From: Magnetovibrio sp.
Lineage (GTDB): Bacteria; Pseudomonadota; Alphaproteobacteria; Rhodospirillales; Casp-alpha2
DNA: 64,000 nucleotides
Direction: 5' to 3'
Assembly (NCBI GenBank): GCA_002690705.1
Contig: NZFO01000006.1
Span: 168,357-232,356 of the forward strand
This document shows, piece by piece, positions 57,116 through 64,000 of the stretch. Both the position numbers and the translations under genes were made by a program. How positions within the stretch are numbered: the first letter of the stretch is position 1; each line of letters opens with the position of its first letter. The notes beneath the pieces are model-generated. The model was not told the origin of the DNA. It made no database searches and saw only the letters and a list, made by a program, of their open reading frames with translations.

Positions 57116-57859
57116 TTAATTCTGCGAGGGCGAGAAACGCTCTAACACGCCTGAGTAGTATTTGACCCGCGGGGGTGCGTAGCCTGCTATTTTAGACGTG
57201 GTGATCTGCATGCTTACCAATCCTTCGATGGTTTTGACTGCTACGCCCACTCCATCTATGACTGGAACATTAAATTTATTTGTTAGATCGCGTGTTAAAT
57301 CAACCATTCCTGCACATCCCAAGACTATCGCATCGGCGCCATCTTGAGACAAAGCTTGTTCTATTTTTTTAGATATATATTCGATTGCGTCAGTCGTATT
57401 GCTCTCTAGGTCAAGCACTGGAATTTCTGCGGCACGAACACCGCTACACATTTTATCGAACCCATATCTGGTAACAAGATTCTCAATTGCTGGAACAGAG
57501 CAGTTGAGAGTGGTGATAATCGTAAATTTGTGTGACACAATAGAAGCAGCGTGCATGGCGGCTTGGCAAATTCCAATAACTGGAACGTCTAGGATGGTTC
57601 TTAACGCGTCAACACCAGTATCATCAAAGCACCCCACAACAACACCATCAATCTCTGCTGCAAGTGGCTGCAACACTTCGATCATTGGTGGGACGGCAAA
57701 AATCTCGTCGTAGAACCCCTCAATGCTAGAGGCCCCGTAAGGCGCGGTGAGGCTTACCAAATCAACCTTATCGCTCAGTAGGGGCGATGCTGCTTTGTGC
57801 ATCCGCGAAGTCATAGATTTTGTTGTGTTAGGATTAATGAGTGCAATTTTTATATTCAT
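57116..57859 (-). CDS. Asp/Glu/hydantoin racemase family protein (allantoin-racemase-like)
   Basis: A cofactor-independent racemase of 247 residues. The two catalytic cysteines are in VVVGCFDDTG (Cys 77) and IVLGCAGM (Cys 182), and the start INPNTTKSMTSRM with a basic middle is typical of the HyuE / HpxA group, which racemise hydantoins or allantoin. Neighbours point to allantoin: a PuuE-type allantoinase lies 5 kb away on the other strand and the ABC transporter is directly coupled. It follows the permease gene, their ends sharing one base. Confidence 0.85.
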   Translation of the reverse strand: MNIKIALINPNTTKSMTSRMHKAASPLLSDKVDLVSLTAPYGASSIEGFYDEIFAVPPMIEVLQPLAAEIDGVVVGCFDDTGVDALRTILDVPVIGICQAAMHAASIVSHKFTIITTLNCSVPAIENLVTRYGFDKMCSGVRAAEIPVLDLESNTTDAIEYISKKIEQALSQDGADAIVLGCAGMVDLTRDLTNKFNVPVIDGVGVAVKTIEGLVSMQITTSKIAGYAPPRVKYYSGVLERFSPSQN

Positions 57860-58710
57860 TAAATCATCCCCTTCCCTGCATCTGTGCCATGTCGTCTACG
57901 TCTTTTTTCGAGCACCACAATCACGGCAAAGCTTATGCCAATAATTGCCAATGAAACCGCTGTTGTCAGAGTGCCAAGTGCGTAAAGTGTCGGAGTCGTG
58001 ACCGTAGTCGTCATGCCAAAAATTTCTAAAGGAAGTGTATTCTGTGCTCCAACAGCCAATAATGAGCGGGCAAATTCGTCAAAGCTCAGTGTAAATCCAA
58101 AAAGTGCTACACCGACAAGGCTGGGCCCAATTATTGGAGTAATAACATAACGTAAGACTTGCCAAGGCGAAGCCCCTAAGTCTCGAGCCGCCTCTTCATA
58201 CACTTTATCGAACCGGTTAAAAATAGCGAACATGATCAACAATCCGAATGGTAAGGTCCAAGTAAGGTGCGCCCCCATACCCGAGGTATACCATTTGCTC
58301 TCGAGCCCCATGCGATCAAACATAAGTCCAATTCCGAGGGTTATAAGGATGGATGGAACAATGAGGCTAGCAACCGTGATGTAAAATAATGTTCCCGAAA
58401 ATTGAAATTTTTTTCGGTAAGCTAGGCCCGCTGAGAGGGAAATGAAAACTGTCAAGATCATAACAAGCGAGGCCAAAATCATAGAGCGTAAGAAAGATGC
58501 TTTGAAATCTCCCACACGCTGTTCCCCAAATAGTTCAAAAAACCATTTGAGAGATAGTCCATTCAATGGAAACGTAAGTCCTCCCTCAGGCCCTTGAAAA
58601 GACAAAACAATGATCGCCGCAATCGGCCCGTATAAAAATATTATGAATATTGCAAAAAAAATTGCCATAAGATAAAAACTCACCGAACGATTAGGCGTCG
58701 ATTTTAACAC
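57859..58710 (-). CDS. ABC transporter permease (PotC-like)
   Basis: Second permease of a polyamine-type importer. The 283-residue protein has six membrane helices and the ATPase-contact EAA loop seen as YEEAARDLGASPWQVLRYVITP. The start is a GTG sharing one base with the stop of the partner permease, with AAGGA upstream. It ends at the racemase start. Transport substrate is inferred from context only. Confidence 0.93.
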   Translation of the reverse strand: MLKSTPNRSVSFYLMAIFFAIFIIFLYGPIAAIIVLSFQGPEGGLTFPLNGLSLKWFFELFGEQRVGDFKASFLRSMILASLVMILTVFISLSAGLAYRKKFQFSGTLFYITVASLIVPSILITLGIGLMFDRMGLESKWYTSGMGAHLTWTLPFGLLIMFAIFNRFDKVYEEAARDLGASPWQVLRYVITPIIGPSLVGVALFGFTLSFDEFARSLLAVGAQNTLPLEIFGMTTTVTTPTLYALGTLTTAVSLAIIGISFAVIVVLEKRRRRHGTDAGKGMI

Positions 58711-59546
58711 TACAGTTCCTTACGGATATTTACCGTCCTCATTAGGATCGCGACCATTGTAAGGACCACAATTAGAAGTATTACCGCATCTGCGGCTGCA
58801 GCCGGATATTGCAGTAATGCGCGCTTATGGTTCATGGCAACCCCCACCGAGGCACTTTGCCCACCAGACATTGCTTGGACAGTCACGAAATCACCCATAA
58901 TAAGGCTCACAACGAATATTGTTCCTATCGCAATGCCCGGGCGACTCAGCGGGCCTATAACATGAAAGAGTATTTGAAAACCATTAGCACCAGCGTCCCG
59001 CGCAGCTTCTAACACTGATCTATCTATCCTCATCATCGAGTTGAAGATCGGTACAACCATAAACAAAGTATAAAGGTGCACAAATGCCAAGATTACAGCG
59101 AAATCAGAATACAGTAACCAATCAATTGGATTTTCAATTAGGCCTAAACTTAGCAGGGTCTTGTTAATCAGACCGTTCCGCCCGAGAACCGGGATCCAAG
59201 CAATCATTCTAATGATGTTGGATGTCCAGAACGGGATTGTGCAAACCAAGAAAAGAACGATTTGCCACCTTAAGCTGCGAACGTGAAATGCTAAGAAATA
59301 CGCAACTGTAAAACCAATAAGTAACGTGATTGCCCAGCTAATCCCAGCAAATTTAAGAGTATTGATGTATACGGAATACGTAACCTTTGACCCGAAAAGT
59401 TCAACATAGTTGGTAAAGACAAAATCAGGAACAAGGCTAAATTCAGTATAATCCCAAAAACTAACTATAAAAATAATGATGATGGGGCCAATAAAAAACA
59501 AGCTAAGAATAGCCAATAGTGGTAACACTTGCAATTTTGGGTTCAA
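58710..59546 (-). CDS. ABC transporter permease (PotB-like)
   Basis: First permease of the same importer. The 278 residues form six helices with the EAA loop LEAARDAGANGFQILFHVIGP. The start is TTG at 59546, with GAGG about 12 bases upstream. It follows the binding-protein gene after 85 bases that contain a strong hairpin. Confidence 0.92.
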   Translation of the reverse strand: MNPKLQVLPLLAILSLFFIGPIIIIFIVSFWDYTEFSLVPDFVFTNYVELFGSKVTYSVYINTLKFAGISWAITLLIGFTVAYFLAFHVRSLRWQIVLFLVCTIPFWTSNIIRMIAWIPVLGRNGLINKTLLSLGLIENPIDWLLYSDFAVILAFVHLYTLFMVVPIFNSMMRIDRSVLEAARDAGANGFQILFHVIGPLSRPGIAIGTIFVVSLIMGDFVTVQAMSGGQSASVGVAMNHKRALLQYPAAAADAVILLIVVLTMVAILMRTVNIRKEL

Positions 59547-59571
59547 AGTTTTTAACCTCTATAATAAAGAA

Positions 59572-59601
59572 GCTCACCCAGGGGTTCCCCCCAGGGTGAG
59601 C
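59572..59601 (-). terminator. Strong hairpin between binding-protein and permease genes
   Basis: GCTCACCC pairs with GGGTGAGC around an inner GGGG-TTCC-CCCC stem, giving about 12 pairs with one A-A mismatch. On the minus strand it is followed by TTCTTTATTAT. It lies after the binding-protein stop and before the permease start, a common place for a partial terminator or RNA-stabilising hairpin that leaves more binding protein than permease. Confidence 0.65.
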
Positions 59602-59631
59602 GTGTGTCAGGTTAAAATCAATTGTAAAGTC

Positions 59632-60936
59632 TTAAGCGGCGATAAACTCGTTCCATTTCTTTACCATATATCTGTTCTCTTTCATAACGGAATTCCAGCA
59701 CTCGACTTTTCCCATTCGATCATAGAATGATCCGCCATCGCGGGTCGATCCCGCTTTTTCGAGTTTGTTACCAAAAGGGTCAATGATATCATCTTTTGCA
59801 GCTTTACCCTCAAACCAAAAACCCCACTCGTCACCACTCATAAATTTCTTTGAGGTTTCTGGAGCAGCTGAATAGTAACCTTGACGCATCAACAATCCCC
59901 CGACCCAGCCCGACAAATACCAATTTATATATTCGTAAGCTGCCTCTAAGGAAATCCCAGATAGATTGCGCGAAATTCCCAAGCCTCCGCCCCACGAGCG
60001 ATATCCTTCTTTTAAAGGTTGATAAACACAAGGGATATTCATTGACCTAACCTTTGTGATTGCTGGAGACCACATAGACTGGATAACAACTTCGCCTGAG
60101 GCCATCAAGTTGACAGACTCGTCAAATGTTTTCCAAAAAGCACGGAATTGTCCTGCCTTCTTTGCCTCGGTAAAAATCTCCATTGTTTTGTCGATTTCTG
60201 TCTTGGTCATGTTCCCTTTATCACCGTATTTTATTTCCCCCATCGCTTCGCACACCATGGCGGCGTCCATAATGCCTATAGAAGCAATGTTTAAAATGGA
60301 GGCTTTACCTTTGAATTCTGGATTCAGTAACTCAGTCCAAGAACTTATTGGTCGACCAATCAAATCGGGCCTAATCCCTAATGTATCAGCATTGTAGATT
60401 GTTGGGACTAAAGTATACCAATTTGTCTCTGACGCGGCAAAATCTCTTGAAGTTTGAGACTCTGTAAACCCTACTGTATGGGGAGCGGTGCCTTGAGCAA
60501 TCTTTGAAGTTGGTGTGAGTTTACCATTTTTAAAGATGCCAACAATTTTGTCGTAGTTCGATAGTTTGCGCACGTCAAATGGTTGCAAGTTTCCTGCACC
60601 CCAAATCTTTTTAACTGTAAAATATTCGATATCTGCGATATCGAATGACTTGGGCTGAGTTACTACTCGTTGCGCGGTCGTATCTGTATCCAGAGCAGTC
60701 ATTTGTAGTGTAAATCCTAGATCAGATTTCACCTTTTTTGCAATTTCGTTGATATTGGAGACGCCAGTGCCAAATTGTCGAAGAGTTACATTTTTAATGT
60801 TTTGCGCCCAAATTGTAGGAAAACCTGTGATTAATCCTGAGCCTGCTGCTAAGCCTCCTATTGCTCCAACACCCCTCAATACAGAACGGCGAGTAAGGGA
60901 ATTTTTATCCCCCGAATGATGTAATTTTTTTGTCAT
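59632..60936 (-). CDS. ABC transporter substrate-binding protein (PotD/extracellular family 1)
   Basis: Periplasmic binding protein of 434 residues. It has a Tat-like signal peptide: LTRRSVLRGVGAIGG, a hydrophobic core, then FPTIWAQ before the likely cleavage site. The mature part is a two-lobe binding protein, with features such as VIQSMWSPAITKVRSMNIP and a WGGGLGISRN loop. AGGAG lies eight bases upstream of the ATG. It sits between the ATPase and permease genes. The ligand is not evident; polyamine-like or ureide compounds are options. Confidence 0.92.
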   Translation of the reverse strand: MTKKLHHSGDKNSLTRRSVLRGVGAIGGLAAGSGLITGFPTIWAQNIKNVTLRQFGTGVSNINEIAKKVKSDLGFTLQMTALDTDTTAQRVVTQPKSFDIADIEYFTVKKIWGAGNLQPFDVRKLSNYDKIVGIFKNGKLTPTSKIAQGTAPHTVGFTESQTSRDFAASETNWYTLVPTIYNADTLGIRPDLIGRPISSWTELLNPEFKGKASILNIASIGIMDAAMVCEAMGEIKYGDKGNMTKTEIDKTMEIFTEAKKAGQFRAFWKTFDESVNLMASGEVVIQSMWSPAITKVRSMNIPCVYQPLKEGYRSWGGGLGISRNLSGISLEAAYEYINWYLSGWVGGLLMRQGYYSAAPETSKKFMSGDEWGFWFEGKAAKDDIIDPFGNKLEKAGSTRDGGSFYDRMGKVECWNSVMKENRYMVKKWNEFIAA

Positions 60937-60979
60937 ATAAATCTCCTATTGGTTAAGTCATAATCACATGATGTGGTAG

Positions 60980-62086
60980 TTAGTTGAGTACGCATACGTC
61001 ATCTCGACTCCAAGTAGCCATGACCTCGTCTCCCTCAGTCCACGATCCAAGAAAAAATTCATAATCTTTACAAATGACCAAGCACTCTTTTAGGTCAGCA
61101 TTTTCAAGAGTTATCCTGACATCCGCGCCAGCGAACTCTATCTGCGTTATTATGGCTCGCAAATACGATGAATCTTTTGAGGTAATGTGCGAAGTTGGGT
61201 GGAGTTTTATCAAATCTGCGCGTAAAGCATAGTTTACATTTGCGCCAATCGTGAACCCAAATTTGCTTGAGGTAAAGTAAGCTTCTCCTGGTCCTGTAAT
61301 TTTGGCGGTATTTCTATTTAACTCAGTTACCCTTCCAGATAATACATTGTGTCCACCGATAAACTTGGCGACAAATGTATTTGTGGGTCCATTAAAAATT
61401 AATTGCGGACTGTCTGCCTGCTCAATAGACCCGCTCTGCATTAAGACAACCAAATCTGCTAGGGCCAAGGCCTCGACTTGCGAGTGGGTGACATGGACAA
61501 ATGTGATACCAAGCTTTTTTTGAAGTTGGCGGAGTTCAACCCGCATCTGGGTTCTTAAAAAGGGATCAAGTGCTGAGAGTGGCTCATCTAACAATAATAC
61601 CTCAGGCTCAGTAATAAGTGAACGAGCTAAAGCTACCCGTTGCTGCTGGCCCCCTGATAATTGAGATGGCATCCGCTGTGCAAATTTTTCCATTTGGACT
61701 AAGGCAAGTACTTCCATCGCCCGCTCTGTGCGAATTACTTTGCTAATTCCCCGCATGTGAAGGCTAAAGCCTACGTTGTCGAGACAATTAAGGTGTGGGA
61801 AAAGCGCGTAGTTTTGAAACATCATCGAGGTCCCACGCTCTGCAGGTGATAAGCCAGACACGTCACGCTTGCTAATTAAAATTTTTCCTGCATCGGGGGT
61901 CTCGTGACCCGCAAGCATCCTTAACGTTGTCGTTTTACCACATCCTGACGGACCCAGAAGGCAGCAATATGAACCTGCAGAAATTTTAAGGGAAATTCCA
62001 TCAACGGCAGGGGTTTTATCAAAAACCTTTGTTAAGGAAGTGAGTTCGATGTCACCTGAATGGACTGCTAATTTAGGCTGCAACAT
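60980..62086 (-). CDS. ABC transporter ATP-binding protein (PotA-like)
   Basis: ATPase of the importer, 368 residues. It has Walker A LLGPSGCGKTTTLRML, Q-loop MMFQNYALFPHL, signature LSGGQQQRVALARSL, Walker B VLLLDEPLSALDP and the H-loop VTHSQVEALALAD. The C-terminal 120 residues form the TOBE regulatory domain. It is the first gene of the transporter-racemase operon and is followed after 43 bases by the binding-protein gene. Confidence 0.95.
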   Translation of the reverse strand: MLQPKLAVHSGDIELTSLTKVFDKTPAVDGISLKISAGSYCCLLGPSGCGKTTTLRMLAGHETPDAGKILISKRDVSGLSPAERGTSMMFQNYALFPHLNCLDNVGFSLHMRGISKVIRTERAMEVLALVQMEKFAQRMPSQLSGGQQQRVALARSLITEPEVLLLDEPLSALDPFLRTQMRVELRQLQKKLGITFVHVTHSQVEALALADLVVLMQSGSIEQADSPQLIFNGPTNTFVAKFIGGHNVLSGRVTELNRNTAKITGPGEAYFTSSKFGFTIGANVNYALRADLIKLHPTSHITSKDSSYLRAIITQIEFAGADVRITLENADLKECLVICKDYEFFLGSWTEGDEVMATWSRDDVCVLN

Positions 62087-62288
62087 ACACCGCTTTCTCT
62101 CTCAAAAAAATCTGTATGCAAGGTTAGGTCAGGATTAAACTCAACATTACGCAGGTTGTATTAGCAAATCTTGTGCCAAAAAAAAACCGCGATCGCATAG
62201 AATTAATCAACGTTACTGGCATACTATAACGAGAAGTTGCCTACTTAATGGGCAAAAAAAATAATTTGAATGCATTTTAATCAGTCGA

Positions 62289-62936
62289 TTAGGTATCGAA
62301 CATCCTGTCTCCCGCATCACCTAACCCGGGAACAACAAATGCGTTTTTATCCAAATGGCTGTCAATCGCTGCGACAACGACATTGATTTCCGGATGTGAA
62401 CCACAAAAGGTTTCTAGACCCTCCGGTGCAGCAACCAATCCCAAAAAGATCATTTGCTCCCCCTTAATATTTTTGTCTTTTAATGCTGAGACGGCTTTGC
62501 AGGCGGTATTACCGGTGGCAAGCATTGGATCGACAATAATGATCATATGCCCGTTAATTTTTGGCAGGTGTGAGAGATACTCAACGGGATGGTTAGTTGT
62601 GTGATCACGATAAAAACCAAGGTGACCTATGGAAGCTCTGGGAATCAACTTTGACACACCCGCGGACATCCCAAGGCCGGCCCTGAGAATGGGAATTATT
62701 GCAATATTCTCTGGTCGGATCAGGGAACTTGGAGCTACACCAATAGGTGTTTTAACTTTTTGTGGCTGAGTTGGTAAATTCCTCGTTAATTCATACCCCA
62801 TCATATAACCAATTTCTTCCATTAACTGACGAAATAAATAGGGTTCTGTGTTCAGACTTCGAATATGGCTTAATTTGTCTTGGACGAGCGGGTGTTCTAC
62901 TACTTGGACATTTGAAAACTGTTTTAAAGGTTGCAT
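62289..62936 (-). CDS. upp: Uracil phosphoribosyltransferase
   Basis: It salvages uracil to UMP with PRPP. The 215-residue protein has IIPILRAGLGMSAGV, the PRPP-binding motif IIVDPMLATGNTACKAV and the C-terminal uracil-binding VPGLGDAGDRMFDT. It is divergent from the allantoinase gene (151 bases between starts) and 202 bases upstream of the transporter operon on the same strand, placing it in a nucleobase-related neighbourhood. Confidence 0.97.
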   Translation of the reverse strand: MQPLKQFSNVQVVEHPLVQDKLSHIRSLNTEPYLFRQLMEEIGYMMGYELTRNLPTQPQKVKTPIGVAPSSLIRPENIAIIPILRAGLGMSAGVSKLIPRASIGHLGFYRDHTTNHPVEYLSHLPKINGHMIIIVDPMLATGNTACKAVSALKDKNIKGEQMIFLGLVAAPEGLETFCGSHPEINVVVAAIDSHLDKNAFVVPGLGDAGDRMFDT

Positions 62937-63087
62937 GCATTAGACTCGTTAAATGAGAGTAGTTGCGATAAAGCAAATATTAAAAAAAAGAAATGAAACT
63001 GAGCATTGTTGATTGTTTTACCATCATACAATCCGTGTTTGATGTAAATATGTGTTTGTTAAGCAAAAAAGAATTGGAAAAAGAAGC

Positions 63088-64000
63088 ATGAAGGCACCTA
63101 TTCGATATCCGCGAGACCTCTTTGGATACGGAGAACGTCCGCCATCCGCGGTCTGGCCCGGTGATGCCGCAATTTGCGTGCAATTTATTATAAACTACGA
63201 GGAGGGTGGCGAAAATTGCTTGTTGCATGATGACGCGGGCTCCGAAGCATTTTTATCCGAAATCATTGGCGCTGACTTTTGGGAGGGAAAGCGTCACTGG
63301 AATATGGAATCGATTTATGAGTATGGAGCGCGCGCGGGATTTTGGCGACTATATAGACTGTTTCAAGATTTTCAGATTCCGATAACGGTCTATGGAGTTG
63401 CCACAGCGTTGCAGCGAAGCCCGAATCAGGTAGTGGCGATGCTTGATGCGGGTTGGGAGATCGCCTCGCACGGATTTAAATGGATCGATTACAAAGATTA
63501 CTCTCGGGAAGAGGAAAGGACTGAAATTCATAAAGCCATAGCCCTCCATGAAGCGGTCACGGGTAATAGGCCAACAGGTTGGTATACCGGAAGATGTACA
63601 GACCATACGGTGGACTTGGTGACAGAGGAAGGAGGCTTCGATTATGTCTCTGACTCTTACGCAGACGATCTGCCATATTGGCGTCAGCACGCCAATAAAG
63701 ACCAGTTAATAATTCCATATACACTTGATACAAATGATATGCGTTTTGCCACAGCTCAAGGGTTTAATTCAGGAGATCAATTTTATAACTATTTAAAAGA
63801 CTCTTTTGATGAGCTCTATATTGAGGGAACGGCTGGCGCCGCTAAAATTTTAAATGTGGGACTCCATTGCCGCCTGGCGGGAAGGCCCGGCAGAACAGCA
63901 TCTCTAAGACGATTTTTAAAATATGCGAAGAAACATGAACGAGTATGGTTTGCCCGCAGAATAGATATTGCCAAACATTGGATAAAGAATAATCCGCCTC
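63088..64000 (+). CDS. puuE: Allantoinase PuuE-type polysaccharide-deacetylase family (cut by window end)
   Basis: PuuE-type allantoinase opens the allantoin ring to allantoate in purine breakdown. The gene starts at ATG 63088 and is still open at the last base, giving 304 residues, so it is nearly complete. The N terminus RYPRDLFGYGERPPSAVWPG and the NYEEGGEN motif (residues 36-43) are diagnostic of this NodB-related group. The fold is seen in ITVYGVATALQRSPN, WEIASHGFKWIDY (His 128) and GWYTGRCTDHTVDLV. GGAAAAAGAAG lies just upstream. It is divergent from upp. Confidence 0.88.
   Translation, partial: MKAPIRYPRDLFGYGERPPSAVWPGDAAICVQFIINYEEGGENCLLHDDAGSEAFLSEIIGADFWEGKRHWNMESIYEYGARAGFWRLYRLFQDFQIPITVYGVATALQRSPNQVVAMLDAGWEIASHGFKWIDYKDYSREEERTEIHKAIALHEAVTGNRPTGWYTGRCTDHTVDLVTEEGGFDYVSDSYADDLPYWRQHANKDQLIIPYTLDTNDMRFATAQGFNSGDQFYNYLKDSFDELYIEGTAGAAKILNVGLHCRLAGRPGRTASLRRFLKYAKKHERVWFARRIDIAKHWIKNNPP

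Noticed and set aside
56837..57145. 102-residue plus-strand reading frame
   Set aside because: No ribosome binding site, no recognised domain, and it overlaps the convergent racemase gene; an opposing frame of similar length exists over the same bases.
62215..62262. Terminator downstream of upp
   Set aside because: A TTGCC…GGCAA inverted repeat exists, but the T-run lies on the wrong side for the minus-strand transcript.

Overview
The window looks like a chromosome segment from an alphaproteobacterium with modest GC content, probably a free-living and possibly marine member of the Rhodospirillales/SAR116-like groups. The evidence is the order of the envelope cluster (lpxB-lpxI-lpxA-fabZ-lpxD-skp-bamA-rseP-dxr-cdsA-uppS-frr-pyrH-tsf-rpsB), the synteny dnaE / lolDC / proS / DUF1467 / mce / rnj / coaX / birA / nuoN..A, a short-type ProRS, and use of LpxI instead of LpxH. 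The placement is inference from gene order and protein character; no 16S gene or other decisive marker is present.

Layout. 1-2209 (+): 3' end of gltX, then citrate synthase. 2238-20235 (-): one long block making lipid A, the outer-membrane assembly machinery, isoprenoid/undecaprenyl and phospholipid precursors, ribosome recycling, UMP kinase, EF-Ts and S2, then DNA polymerase III alpha. 20558-22202 (+): a tightly coupled three-gene cobalt-type nitrile hydratase operon. 22230-25526 (-): lipoprotein release transporter LolD/LolC and proS. 25527-28055: a purine permease of the AzgA type flanked by two gene-poor stretches, one with two tandem micro-ORFs and one with a clearly decayed gene. 28056-46135 (-): DUF1467, methylmalonyl-CoA epimerase, RNase J, CoaX, BirA and the complete 14-gene respiratory complex I operon (nuoN to nuoA), much of it joined by overlapping stop/start codons.

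46659-54699 is a sparse accessory region: a 2-methylfumaryl-CoA isomerase-like CoA transferase, an isolated 22-codon micro-gene with an extreme ribosome binding site and its own structured RNA and terminator, a bacterial pentameric ligand-gated ion channel, a TerB-like protein, small orphan membrane or secreted proteins, a lipoprotein with a possible alginate-lyase-like fold, a broken gene and a methyltransferase.

54738-64000 is mainly catabolic and transport-related: an FAH/hydratase-family enzyme, an EamA exporter, an Asp/Glu/hydantoin (allantoin-type) racemase coupled to a PotABCD-like ABC transporter, uracil phosphoribosyltransferase, and, running off the right edge, a PuuE-type allantoinase. 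With the AzgA permease this suggests the organism salvages and breaks down purines and ureides.

The most unusual signals are the micro-gene at 48058-48126, the pLGIC homologue at 49008-50135, and the micro-ORFs and pseudogene on either side of the purine permease. No tRNA, rRNA, insertion sequence, integrase or CRISPR array was seen.
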